Below, piece by piece: positions 48,021-57,472 of a stretch of DNA of 64,000 nucleotides. The translations under genes were made by a program, and so were the position numbers. Source of the stretch: Pseudomonadota bacterium. GTDB lineage: Bacteria > Pseudomonadota > Gammaproteobacteria > Steroidobacterales > Steroidobacteraceae. Below the pieces are notes generated by a model, which saw only the letters and a program-made list of their open reading frames with translations, had not been told where the DNA came from and searched no databases. Position 1 is the stretch's first letter; each line of letters begins with the position of its first letter. Where the stretch lies: contig JAFEDS010000005.1 in NCBI GenBank assembly GCA_018241505.1, positions 434,001-498,000 on the forward strand, written 5' to 3'.

Positions 48021-48539
48021 TTGAAGGCTGAGAGCAAAGAGGCATTGATTGCGCGGCTGGCGGTGAGCTGTGGCGAGCAGTTGCGCCGCTTCCTGGTCAA
48101 GCGCGTCCGTAACGTTGCGGACGTATCGGACATCATCCAGGAGATATTCCTGCGCCTGCTGCGTATTCCCGATCACGAATCCATCCGCTGCCCCGAGGCA
48201 TATCTCTTCACCGTAGCGCGGCACGTGGTCCAGCAGCACACATTGCGACAGGCCGCGGAGCCGGTGTCGAGGCAACTTCAGGAAATGCTCACGGAAGTCT
48301 ATGCCGTCTCGCATGTCGACCCCGAGATGGAAGTGAGCGCGCAGGAATGCCTCGCTCATATGGAGCGAGCGCTCGAGCAGCTATCACCCAAGGCAAGGGC
48401 GACCTTCCTGCTGCATCAGCGCGACGGCTTGACGCTGCACGAGATTGGCACGCGGCTCGGTATTTCGCGATCGATGGCCAAAAAATATCTCGTGCAGGCA
48501 CTCGTTCATTTCCGCAAGCGGCTCGAGGACACGGAGTAG
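48021..48539 (+). CDS. ECF sigma factor, FecI type
   Basis: About 172 aa. Sigma region 2 (LRRFLVKRVRNVADVSDIIQEIFLRLL, YLFTVARHVV) and region 4 (LEQLSPKARATFLLHQRDGLTLHEIGTRLGISRSMAKKYLVQALVHFRKRL), with the short linker of iron-starvation-type ECF sigmas. Start uncertain: TTG at 48021 with GAGG five bases before is used; GTG at 48000 and TTG at 47946 are in frame. Seven nt before the FecR-like gene, and the TBDT after it has an STN domain, so this is a complete cell-surface signalling set. Confidence 0.9.
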   Translation: MKAESKEALIARLAVSCGEQLRRFLVKRVRNVADVSDIIQEIFLRLLRIPDHESIRCPEAYLFTVARHVVQQHTLRQAAEPVSRQLQEMLTEVYAVSHVDPEMEVSAQECLAHMERALEQLSPKARATFLLHQRDGLTLHEIGTRLGISRSMAKKYLVQALVHFRKRLEDTE

Positions 48540-48546
48540 CCCAATC

Positions 48547-49662
48547 ATGAGAGGCCGCAAGCTGTCCGATTCGAATACGCGGGTTTATACGCAAGCGAGC
48601 GAGTGGTTCGTTGAGTTCCGCGCCGGCGACATCGATGCAGCGGCGCGCCGGGATTTCAACGAGTGGCTGCGCAAGGCCCCCGAAAATGTGCGCGCCTATC
48701 TCGAGATCGCGGCGATCTGGAACGAAAGCGTCTCTCTCGATCCCCAGCGGCGATTCAGCGTGGACGAGTTGATTGCCTGTGCTCAGGCGGACCCCGCAAA
48801 TGTGGTGCCCTTGGAGTTTGGAACGTCCTTTCCTGCCGAGACCGCGCGAGTTGCAGCGGTCGAAGTGCCGCAACGAAGATCAGCGGGCGCTCATCCAAGC
48901 AGTTCCTTTCGATCCGTGCGGGCCCGCCCGCGTCTTTTCGCGGCTTGTGCTTTGGTGTTCATGGCGGCGATTGCGCTGATTGGATACCGCCTGTATGGGG
49001 GTGAGACCTACGCCACGGGTGTCGGCGAACAGCGTGTGATTGCACTCGCCGACGGATCTACCGTCGAGCTCAACACCAGATCGCAGATCCGGTTGCGCTT
49101 TACGCCTGAGCGCAGAGCGGTAGATTTGGTAGAGGGACAGGCGCTCTTCCATGTTGCAAAAGACGCGGCGAGGCCCTTCATTGTCTATAGCGATCGGGTG
49201 CGAGTCCGGGCGGTTGGGACTCAATTCGACGTATACAGGAGAAAGGGGCGCACCACAGTGACCGTGGTTGAAGGGCGTGTGGCGGTCATGGAGGCTCGTG
49301 CGCCTGCAGCGAGCACGCGCGATCCCGGGGACGGGCTCCCGCCCCCGGTGCTTCTGTCAGATGGAGAGCAGGTGACCGTCACACCTGACATGAAGGCACT
49401 GCCCATTCGCGCGAATGCGGTCACGGCGACCGCCTGGACGCAGCGGCGAATCGTGTTCGAGTCGGCCTCGCTCGCCGAGGCGGCTGAGGAGTTCAACCGC
49501 TACAACGCGCGCCAGATTGTCATTCACGGCGTGAATCGGGACTTCCACATAAACGGGATGTTCTCATCCAGCGATCCGGCATCACTCGTGCGCTTCCTGC
49601 AGGCGCGCACCCATTTCAAAATCGTCGAGACGAGCCGGCAGATAGACATCAGCAGCAACTAG
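48547..49662 (+). CDS. FecR-type anti-sigma / sigma regulator
   Basis: 371 aa. Cytoplasmic N-terminal domain (ASEWFVEFRAGDIDAAARRDFNEWLRKAPENVRAYLE) that binds the sigma factor, one membrane helix (LFAACALVFMAAIALIGY), then the periplasmic FecR domain (GVGEQRVIALADGSTVELNTRSQI, VDLVEGQALFHVAKDAARPFIV) and a C-terminal secretin-like part that meets the receptor's STN domain. It would pass the ligand signal from the TBDT at 49683 to the sigma factor. ATG seven nt after the sigma stop. Confidence 0.93.
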   Translation: MRGRKLSDSNTRVYTQASEWFVEFRAGDIDAAARRDFNEWLRKAPENVRAYLEIAAIWNESVSLDPQRRFSVDELIACAQADPANVVPLEFGTSFPAETARVAAVEVPQRRSAGAHPSSSFRSVRARPRLFAACALVFMAAIALIGYRLYGGETYATGVGEQRVIALADGSTVELNTRSQIRLRFTPERRAVDLVEGQALFHVAKDAARPFIVYSDRVRVRAVGTQFDVYRRKGRTTVTVVEGRVAVMEARAPAASTRDPGDGLPPPVLLSDGEQVTVTPDMKALPIRANAVTATAWTQRRIVFESASLAEAAEEFNRYNARQIVIHGVNRDFHINGMFSSSDPASLVRFLQARTHFKIVETSRQIDISSN

Positions 49663-49682
49663 CTGCGCCGTCCGCGCACTCG

Positions 49683-52424
49683 ATGTTGGAAAAAATATCT
49701 TCTAACAAGGTGTCCACTGCCGGCACTCTCACGCTCTTTAGGGCAGTGAGACTGCTGTTACTCAATTCGACCTTTAGCCTGGGGCTCATCACGGATGCCG
49801 GCGGGCTGGCTCGCGCGACGATTGCGGCGGGAACACTGTGGTTCTACGCAAGTGCACCCGCTGTTGCGTCCAACTCGAAGGCCTCCAGCCGGAAAGCAAC
49901 CGCCATTCCACCGCAAGAATTGTGGAGCGCGTTGCAGACGCTCGGGAAAGATCGAGAGCTCCAGGTTGTCTACATCTGGGAGGAGGTTAGATCGCTGCGC
50001 ACCACGGGTGCCTCTGGCGATCTGACTTGCGACGAGGCGCTGCAGCAGCTCTTGAGAGGTACCGGGCTCACCTACGCGTACTTGGATGAAAAGACGATCA
50101 CCGTCTTTCCGGTCCATCCTACCTCATCCGGTGAGGGCGGCAAGGGGACTTCAGCCTCGGGCGGCGGCGATGCGGGCGCGAGCCGATCGCCTCCGGCAAC
50201 GGTAGGGAAATCGCAGTCATCCGGTCGAGACGATGTTGACCTGAAAGCGCGCCGGCGCACCCAAGAAACCCTCGAAACGACTGAGGCGCTGGCGCAGATC
50301 GTCGTCACAGCACAGAAGCGTACCGAGAACGTGCAGGAGGTTCCTGCTTCCATCAGCGTTTTGGTCGGTAGGCAGTTGGAGAGTCAGCACGTCGCTCAGC
50401 TAACGGAGTATGCGAGCTACGTGCCTGGACTGCAGGTTGATAGTCATGGGACGCCAGGACAAGCCCAGATCACCTTACGTGGAATCGCCGCCGATCCGTA
50501 CGCAAGTGCGACCGTAGGTACCTATATCGATGACATCCCTGTCGGCTCGAGCTCCCTGTTTGCACAGGGTTCGAGTTTCCAACTCGATTTACTCCCTTAT
50601 GACCTCGACCGGATCGAGATACTGCGCGGACCGCAGGGCACGCTTTACGGTGCCAGCACAATGGGCGGCCTGCTGAAGTATGTCACTCGGGCGCCGCGGC
50701 TCGACTCACTGGAAATACGTGCCGGCGCGGAAACCTCGACGATCAAAGGCGCCGCCGGAATCGGATGGACCGGGCGCGGCAGCCTCAATCTGCCTCTCAT
50801 TGACGACGAGCTGGCAATCAGAGTCAGCACTTTCGATGCCTATGCGCCGGGATATATCAACAACTTTCTGACGGCTCGCAAGGACGAGAATGCGGTCCGC
50901 GAGGCAGGCGGCCGGGTCCAACTTCTTTGGCACCCGACCGAACGGCTATCGCTGAAGCTGCAGACGCTGATTCAAAATATCGATGCGCAAGCGGCCGCGA
51001 CGGTGGCTGTGAATTTTGCGCCCCGTCTACCGACCGGCATAACGATCACGGGGCCGACGTTCGCAGATCTGGTTGGCGGACATCGCGCCTCTACGGCATT
51101 TGCGCAGCGGCTGCAGGTCCACGCGGCCACACTCAACTACGACCTTGGATGGGCGGGGCTGACTTCAGCCACGAGTTACAGTCGGGCCAGCTCACGGATC
51201 AGTAATGATCTGAGCGCGAGCTTTGGCAGCAAGCTTCCCGGTTTGTGCCGGCAGACTCCCGGATGCACCGCGGCCAACGGTCCGCTCGATCCGGGCGTGG
51301 TGTCGCTATATACCCCGCTGGAAATCAAGAAGGTCACGCAAGAGCTGCGCGTGGCTTCTCCGGCCGGTCGACAGGTCGATTGGCTCGTGGGGTTGTTTTA
51401 TACCGACGAGCGGGCTGCCCAGGATACGACTCTGGGAGCCCAGAGCGTGCTCGGTCAGCCGATCCTCGTTCTCGATCCCCTCGCTCTTCTGGTCGAACCC
51501 TCGAAATATCGCGAGTACGCGCTCTTCGGCGATACCACCTATCGGTTCACGGATACATTCGACTTCACAGCCGGTCTGCGTTGGGCGCGCAACGAGCAAA
51601 CTAGCGCTCACGCCGCCTCAGGAAGCCTGGGCATAGGGACTGTGAGTGGCCGCTCCGACGAAAGCGTGGCGACGTACATGGCAAGTCCGCGTCTTCATCT
51701 GACGCCGACGACGATGCTCTACGGCAGGATCGCCAGCGGTTACCGACCCGGTGGTCCCAACCAACCCTTTGCGGGTATCCCGGCACGCGTCGAAGCCGAC
51801 CAACTCGTCAATTATGAGTTTGGAGTGAAGTCGGAGCTGACGAACCACAAAGCCCTGATCGACGCGACGCTGTTCTACATCGACTGGCGGAATGTCCAGG
51901 TCGGCGGTGTCACCCAGAGCGGATTCAACTTCAACATCAATGGCGGATCGGCCCAAAGCCGGGGTGTGGAGCTGGCTGCGGAGGTTTCACCGCTTGCAGG
52001 CCTGCGAATCGGCTTCGGCGTAGCCTACACCGACGCACGGCTGACACAGGATATCCCGCCACTCGGTGGTTTGTCAGGCGACCGCCTGGCGCTGACTCCG
52101 AAATGGAACACCGCGCTCACAGCCGGCTACGAACACGCGTTGAATGAGCGTTGGAATGCGCAGTTGAGCGCGGACTATCGCCATGTCGGGGAGCGGTTTT
52201 CGCAAGTTGAAAGTAGCCCGACAGCGGCGCCACTTGCAGCGTATGGGGTTGCCGATCTGCGAGCGAGTATCTCGAACGAGCGGCTAACGTTCGCGCTATT
52301 TGCAAAGAATGTGTGTGACGAGCGCGCATATCTGACGAGCTTCACCGCCCGCGCCAGCAATCCCCTGGCGGCCAACATTCTGCAGCCGCGGACCTTGGGC
52401 GTGAGCCTCGACGTCAATTTCTGA
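49683..52424 (+). CDS. TonB-dependent transducer receptor with STN signalling domain
   Basis: 913 aa. Long N-terminal signal region, STN domain at about 75-143 (IPPQELWSALQTLGKDRELQVVYIW), a Ser/Gly-rich linker, TonB box AQIVVTAQ near 204-211, plug with DRIEILRGPQGTLYGASTMGG, barrel ending in Phe (LDVNF). The STN domain lets it signal to the FecR protein encoded 20 nt upstream when ligand binds, switching on transcription. It is closely similar over its length to the receptor at 53982, which lacks STN. Ligand unknown; downstream enzymes suggest a peptide. Confidence 0.94.
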   Translation: MLEKISSNKVSTAGTLTLFRAVRLLLLNSTFSLGLITDAGGLARATIAAGTLWFYASAPAVASNSKASSRKATAIPPQELWSALQTLGKDRELQVVYIWEEVRSLRTTGASGDLTCDEALQQLLRGTGLTYAYLDEKTITVFPVHPTSSGEGGKGTSASGGGDAGASRSPPATVGKSQSSGRDDVDLKARRRTQETLETTEALAQIVVTAQKRTENVQEVPASISVLVGRQLESQHVAQLTEYASYVPGLQVDSHGTPGQAQITLRGIAADPYASATVGTYIDDIPVGSSSLFAQGSSFQLDLLPYDLDRIEILRGPQGTLYGASTMGGLLKYVTRAPRLDSLEIRAGAETSTIKGAAGIGWTGRGSLNLPLIDDELAIRVSTFDAYAPGYINNFLTARKDENAVREAGGRVQLLWHPTERLSLKLQTLIQNIDAQAAATVAVNFAPRLPTGITITGPTFADLVGGHRASTAFAQRLQVHAATLNYDLGWAGLTSATSYSRASSRISNDLSASFGSKLPGLCRQTPGCTAANGPLDPGVVSLYTPLEIKKVTQELRVASPAGRQVDWLVGLFYTDERAAQDTTLGAQSVLGQPILVLDPLALLVEPSKYREYALFGDTTYRFTDTFDFTAGLRWARNEQTSAHAASGSLGIGTVSGRSDESVATYMASPRLHLTPTTMLYGRIASGYRPGGPNQPFAGIPARVEADQLVNYEFGVKSELTNHKALIDATLFYIDWRNVQVGGVTQSGFNFNINGGSAQSRGVELAAEVSPLAGLRIGFGVAYTDARLTQDIPPLGGLSGDRLALTPKWNTALTAGYEHALNERWNAQLSADYRHVGERFSQVESSPTAAPLAAYGVADLRASISNERLTFALFAKNVCDERAYLTSFTARASNPLAANILQPRTLGVSLDVNF

Positions 52425-52438
52425 ACTAACGGGACGCT

Positions 52439-53959
52439 ATGAATAAGTCATTCCTTGTTGCCTTGGCATTGGCAGGGAGCCTGATGGCTGGCGATGGCCG
52501 CGGCGCGCAGCGCTACGATGTGGTCTTGCGCGGCGGTCTGGTGATGGATCCGGAGTCAGGCCTGCAAGCGCCGCGCAATCTTGGGCTTCGAGCCGGAAAG
52601 GTCGCCGCGATCTCGGAGGCACCCCTCACGGGCGATCGAGTAATTGACGTTCGGGGTCGAGTGGTCGCGCCGGGATTCGTCGATGTTCACTCACATGCTC
52701 AAAGCCTGTTAGGTGGGCGGGTGCAGGCGTTCGACGGGGTAACAACGGCTATTGAGAGCGAAATCGGCCAGTTTCCTGTCGCGGCAGCATACACCGACGC
52801 GCTAACCCCGGGGCGTGCGATTCACTATGGATACACCGTTGCTTGGGATCTCATTCGAGATTCGGTTCTCGGGGGTGCGTCGCCGGATGGAACGCTGCGG
52901 GGTAGGGCAGCTTCCCGAGCGAAGGCTGCGCAAACCATAGGGAGAGCGGCGACTCCAGAAGAGCGTCAGAAGATTCTGCAACTGTTGGAACGAAGCATCG
53001 ACGAAGGTGCCGTCGGCATAGGTCTCGCGTTGGGGTACATCCCTGGCGCGACACCTGAAGAGGTCCAGGAGGTCTCGCAGTTGGCGGCTCGCAAAGGCGT
53101 TACCGTCTTCGTGCACATGCGTAGCGGAGTATCCGACTTCGCGGCCACCGAGGAAGTCATCGCCAATGCCGCAACGACCGGCGCACATTGGCACATCATG
53201 CATGTCTATTGGGATAGCGATGAGCAGTTGGACATGCTTGCGCGTGCCATGCGGGCGGGGTTGCCCATCACGCCTGACACAAAGGGTTGGCTGAGTAGCT
53301 CTACTTTCCTCGGAGCGCCATTCCTTTCCGCCGCGGCGCTCCGCGCCTCCGGAGACTCACCCAACGACATTCTCTACTACGGGCGCCGCATCGCCTCCGA
53401 TGAAGAGTTGGAGCAATTGCGGGCACGAGACCCTGGTGCGCTCATTGTTGCATTGGAAAAGTACGACGACACGGTCGATCTACACAAGAGGGAGGAAACC
53501 GCGCGGCGCCTGAAAACGCCGGGCTGGGTGCTCGCCACGGATGCGATGCCCTGGACAACGCCGCAGAGCCAACCAGTGCCCGCTACAACCTGGCCGCTGC
53601 CTCGCAATGCCTGGGCACATCCGCGCTCCGCAGCCACATATTCACGGGTCATCCAGGAGTACGTCCGTAACTGGAAGCTCGTCAGTCTGATGGACGTATT
53701 GCGCGCGAGCTCGCTCAACCCCGCGCGCGAGCTCGAGCAGTCGGTTCCGCAGCTCCATGACAAGGGGCGTATCAGAGTCGGAGCGGACGCGGACATCATC
53801 GTTTTCGATCCCGAGAAGGTCGCGGCGATGGCGACGGTGGAACAGCCGGCCGCGCTGTCGGCGGGGATGGAGTATGTGCTGGTCGCAGGCACGCTCCTGA
53901 TAGACAAGGGTCGCCTCAATACGGCCGTGTTTCCGGGCAAGGCCATTCGGCGTCAATGA
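52439..53959 (+). CDS. Secreted D-aminoacylase-family amidohydrolase
   Basis: 506 aa with a signal peptide (about 1-23). N-acyl-D-amino-acid deacylase group: YDVVLRGGLVMDPESG, VVAPGFVDVHSH with metal ligands His84 and His86 intact, VFVHMRSG, HIMHVY, LATDAMPW, GRIRVGADADIIVFDP. It would cleave N-acyl-D-amino acids or D-amino-acid-containing dipeptides in the periplasm. It begins 14 nt after the transducer receptor and ends 22 nt before the second receptor, so enzyme and transporters are co-expressed. Confidence 0.85.
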   Translation: MNKSFLVALALAGSLMAGDGRGAQRYDVVLRGGLVMDPESGLQAPRNLGLRAGKVAAISEAPLTGDRVIDVRGRVVAPGFVDVHSHAQSLLGGRVQAFDGVTTAIESEIGQFPVAAAYTDALTPGRAIHYGYTVAWDLIRDSVLGGASPDGTLRGRAASRAKAAQTIGRAATPEERQKILQLLERSIDEGAVGIGLALGYIPGATPEEVQEVSQLAARKGVTVFVHMRSGVSDFAATEEVIANAATTGAHWHIMHVYWDSDEQLDMLARAMRAGLPITPDTKGWLSSSTFLGAPFLSAAALRASGDSPNDILYYGRRIASDEELEQLRARDPGALIVALEKYDDTVDLHKREETARRLKTPGWVLATDAMPWTTPQSQPVPATTWPLPRNAWAHPRSAATYSRVIQEYVRNWKLVSLMDVLRASSLNPARELEQSVPQLHDKGRIRVGADADIIVFDPEKVAAMATVEQPAALSAGMEYVLVAGTLLIDKGRLNTAVFPGKAIRRQ

Positions 53960-53981
53960 AATAGAAGAAGGGGAGGTTGAA

Positions 53982-56219
53982 GTGCTAACCGTTGGAAGTG
54001 CGGCAAAATCGATCACCTGGCTGAGCGCAGTTGCGGTCCCACTCGTGTTACAGACTTTCACGGCGGCCGCGGCCGAATCGACCGTGGACACACTGGAGGA
54101 GATCGTCGTAACCGCTCAGAAGCGGAGCGAGAACGTTCAGGATGTCCCCAGCTCGATCAGCGTTCTGGGAGGCGAGCAACTTCAGACACTCCATGCGGTG
54201 CAACTGACCGACTACGCTGCGTATGTCCCCGGTTTCCAGGTGGATACTCGCGGCTCTCCCGGTCAGGCGCAGTTGACTTTGCGTGGCGTCGCGGCGTCCA
54301 TTTCCTCGGGACCGACAGTTGGCGTCTATCTGGATGACTCGCCGGTCGGCTCCAGCTCGATATTCGCACAGGGCTCGAGTTTTCAAGTCGATCTGATGCC
54401 CTATGACATCGAGCGGATCGAGGTCCTGCGTGGGCCGCAAGGAACGCTCTATGGCGCCAGCACAATGGGTGGGCTTCTCAAGTATGTGACTCGCGCGCCC
54501 GATCTGGACTCATTCGAACTGCGTGCGGGAACCGACGTACTAACAATCAAGGGTGGGAGCGGCACCGGATGGGGTGGCCGAGCCGGCATCAACGTACCGC
54601 TCATCGACGGCAAGCTTGCACTGCGAGCCAGTGTCTACAAGGAATACACGCCCGGCTATATAGACAACGCACTCAGCGGACGCAAGGACGAGAACGCGTT
54701 GGAGCAGTTAGGCGGCCGGGCTGCCCTGCTGTGGAGGGCAAACGACCAACTGTCGGTGAAGCTCTCGGCAATGATCCAGAATGTCGACAGCGAAAGCGGG
54801 GCGACCGTGGTCGTCAACCCCGTGCCGCGCTCAGCGGCAGGGGGCATCGAGATTGGGCGACCGATCTATGGCGATCTCTTCAGCGCTCATGCGCTTCCCA
54901 CGCCGTTCTCCCAGCGATTCCACTTCTATTCGGCGACGGTGAACTACGATCTCGGCTGGGCCGAGCTCGTTTCCGCGACCAGCTATAGCCTTTCACACCT
55001 GCGGATCAACATCGATTTCAGTCAGGCCGCTTTCGGCTCGCTCGTGTGCCAGCTCGACCCTGCCTGTCCCGCGGGTGGACACGGGCTCGCGCCGCTGCAC
55101 ACCGAATTGCCACTCGAGAAAGTGACGCAGGAGCTGCGCCTGGCCTCGCCGACCGGCGGCCGCTTCGAGTGGCTGCTGGGCGGGTTCTACACCAACGAGG
55201 ATGCCCCGATGTCCGAACGGCTCGGGGCCTCGAGCTCGTCTCAGGTGCCGTTGCCATTCATCGATCCGCTCGCGTTTCTCGAGGAGCCATCGAAGTACCG
55301 CGAGATCGCAGTTTTTGGCGATGCGACCTATCGATTCAACGAGCTGTTCGACACGACGGCCGGGCTGCGTTGGGCGCGTAACAGCCAATCAACCAGCACG
55401 ACTTCGAGTGGCTTGATATTCGACCCGCCTTCCATAACGAACGCAGGCTCGTCCGAAGATGTGGTGACCTACATGGTCAGTCCCCGGCTGCATTTGACCA
55501 AGGACGTCATGCTGTACGCGCGAGTCGCCAGCGGCTATCGCCCCGGCGGGCCGAATGCGCCTTTCCCGGGCGTGCCGCCCAAGGCGGACTCCGATCGGCT
55601 GACGAACTATGAGCTGGGATTCAAATCCGAGCTGCTGGAGCACCGGGCGACGCTCGATCTGTCAGTGTTCGACATCGAATGGAAGGACATCCAGGTTCAA
55701 GGCATCACGCCGGACGGCCTCAATTACAACACGAACGGCGGTACGGCCAGGAGCCGCGGCGTTGAGCTCGCTACGCTGTATGCGCCGCTTGCCGGTCTCC
55801 ATCTAGGGCTGAACACGAGTTATACCGATGCGCATCTCACAGAGCCGCTGCCGTCGCTGCAGGGTCAAACGGGAGACCGTCTGCCGCTCTCGGCCAAGGT
55901 CAGTGCCTCGCTGACCGCGGAGTATGCATTCCCACTTCAGGGTGATTGGACCGGCCGAGCCGGTGGCGGCTATCGCTACGTCGGCGATCGATTCTCCGAG
56001 GTCGAGAGCAGCCCGACATCGGCACGCCTCCCAGCGTATCGCATGCTCGATCTGAACATCGGTCTGTCCAACGGCCGCTTCAATCTCAACCTGTTCGCGA
56101 AGAATGTCCTGGACGAGCGCGCCTACCTGAGCACGATCACCGATCGCGTCCGCGCGGTTCTGCCAGTCAACATCGCCCAGCCCCGGACGATCGGTGCGAG
56201 CCTGGACGTCAGGTTTTGA
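53982..56219 (+). CDS. TonB-dependent receptor, STN-less paralogue of the upstream receptor
   Basis: 745 aa. Signal peptide to about residue 31, TonB box EEIVVTAQ at 39-46, plug and barrel very similar to 49683-52424: both share VGSSS-(L/I)-FAQGSSFQ and RGPQGTLYGASTMGGLLKYVTRAP, and both end in Phe. No STN domain, so it can transport but not signal. GTG start with GGGGAGG upstream. Probably a tandem duplication that separated sensing from bulk uptake or widened the ligand range. Confidence 0.94.
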   Translation: MLTVGSAAKSITWLSAVAVPLVLQTFTAAAAESTVDTLEEIVVTAQKRSENVQDVPSSISVLGGEQLQTLHAVQLTDYAAYVPGFQVDTRGSPGQAQLTLRGVAASISSGPTVGVYLDDSPVGSSSIFAQGSSFQVDLMPYDIERIEVLRGPQGTLYGASTMGGLLKYVTRAPDLDSFELRAGTDVLTIKGGSGTGWGGRAGINVPLIDGKLALRASVYKEYTPGYIDNALSGRKDENALEQLGGRAALLWRANDQLSVKLSAMIQNVDSESGATVVVNPVPRSAAGGIEIGRPIYGDLFSAHALPTPFSQRFHFYSATVNYDLGWAELVSATSYSLSHLRINIDFSQAAFGSLVCQLDPACPAGGHGLAPLHTELPLEKVTQELRLASPTGGRFEWLLGGFYTNEDAPMSERLGASSSSQVPLPFIDPLAFLEEPSKYREIAVFGDATYRFNELFDTTAGLRWARNSQSTSTTSSGLIFDPPSITNAGSSEDVVTYMVSPRLHLTKDVMLYARVASGYRPGGPNAPFPGVPPKADSDRLTNYELGFKSELLEHRATLDLSVFDIEWKDIQVQGITPDGLNYNTNGGTARSRGVELATLYAPLAGLHLGLNTSYTDAHLTEPLPSLQGQTGDRLPLSAKVSASLTAEYAFPLQGDWTGRAGGGYRYVGDRFSEVESSPTSARLPAYRMLDLNIGLSNGRFNLNLFAKNVLDERAYLSTITDRVRAVLPVNIAQPRTIGASLDVRF

Positions 56220-56247
56220 GTCTCATCGAAATTCATGTGAGGAGCCT

Positions 56248-57459
56248 ATGGACCGCAGGAAAGTGAAATTCACGCCATTGCTGGCCGCAGTGCTTGCAAC
56301 ATGCGCAGTCGTTTGCGCCGCGACCGCCAGCGCGGCCTCGGACAACACCTCGCCCGCGGGGCTTTCGAGCGCCACGCAGACCCGGATTGATTCAATCGCG
56401 AATGCTTGGATCCGTTCGGGCAGGTCGGCTGGACTTGCAGTCGGCATTGCGCGCGACGGTACAATGGTGTTTGCGCGGGGCTACGGCTATGCAAATCTGG
56501 AGGATAAGGTTCCGGTAACTGCGGACACCGTATTTCGCATTGGTTCCATTACCAAGCAGTTCACCGCCGCGGCGCTTGCTCTGCTCGCCGAGCACGGGCA
56601 GTTGTCTCTAGAGGATCCCGTATCGAAATACATACCGGGCTTTCCGAAGGGCGGGGCGGTCAGTATCCGGCGCCTCCTGAACCACACTTCCGGAATTCAC
56701 AACATGGTGGAAGATCTGTTGGTGGACCCACGGATGCTGCAGCAGCTTCGCCTGGATCACACCCCCGAGGATCTGCTGGCGAACCTCGAGTCGCACCCAG
56801 CGTTGTACGATTTTCCGCCCGGGACCGGATGGCATTACAGCAACTCGGGCTACATGGTGGCCGGTATGATCGCCGAGCGGGTCTGCCGCGAAGACCTGCA
56901 ACAGTACCTGCAGGAGCAGATTTTCACGAAGCTCGGCATGACTCATTCGGCGATCGACGACAACGAGACGGTCGTGGAGCATCGCGCGGTGGGATACGAC
57001 CCGAGTCCGGCCCGGCCCGGCACTTTTCAGCGCGCTCAATTCGCGGCGATGAGTGGCGCCAAGTGGTCGGGCGGCATTCGCTCGACGTTGGGAGATTTGG
57101 TACGCTGGCACGACGCCCTGTTTTCGGGGCGGGTCCTAGGACCTGTCATGCTCAAACAGATGTTGACTCCAGGCAAGCTGCTCGACGGACGTCCAGCCAA
57201 TCAGGGCGAAGTGCCCAAGGATCAGTCCGATGAACCCATGGCCGCCGGCGAGTATGCTTTGGGGTTGAACATTTCCGAGCTTGCCGGCCACCGGCAGATC
57301 GGGCATGACGGCAATCTGTTCGGCGCCAGCGCGATTCTGAACTCCTATCCCGACGATCGGTTGACCCTGGTGGTTCTCTCGAATACTTCCGGCGGGGTCG
57401 AGGGTGGGAAAACGCCCGTCTGGGCGGAAATCGCACTGGCTGTTCTGCAGCCAAAGTAG
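56248..57459 (+). CDS. Secreted serine hydrolase, beta-lactamase/DD-peptidase fold
   Basis: 403 aa with a signal peptide (about 1-30). Class C beta-lactamase-like: nucleophile Ser100 and Lys103 in SITK, Tyr197-x-Asn199 in HYSNSGY. Family members include D-aminopeptidases, esterases and DD-peptidases, so action on D-amino acid peptides fits the locus. GGAG lies just before the ATG, 28 nt after the receptor stop. Substrate not predictable from sequence alone. Confidence 0.9.
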   Translation: MDRRKVKFTPLLAAVLATCAVVCAATASAASDNTSPAGLSSATQTRIDSIANAWIRSGRSAGLAVGIARDGTMVFARGYGYANLEDKVPVTADTVFRIGSITKQFTAAALALLAEHGQLSLEDPVSKYIPGFPKGGAVSIRRLLNHTSGIHNMVEDLLVDPRMLQQLRLDHTPEDLLANLESHPALYDFPPGTGWHYSNSGYMVAGMIAERVCREDLQQYLQEQIFTKLGMTHSAIDDNETVVEHRAVGYDPSPARPGTFQRAQFAAMSGAKWSGGIRSTLGDLVRWHDALFSGRVLGPVMLKQMLTPGKLLDGRPANQGEVPKDQSDEPMAAGEYALGLNISELAGHRQIGHDGNLFGASAILNSYPDDRLTLVVLSNTSGGVEGGKTPVWAEIALAVLQPK

Positions 57460-57472
57460 CAGGAGGTCATTC

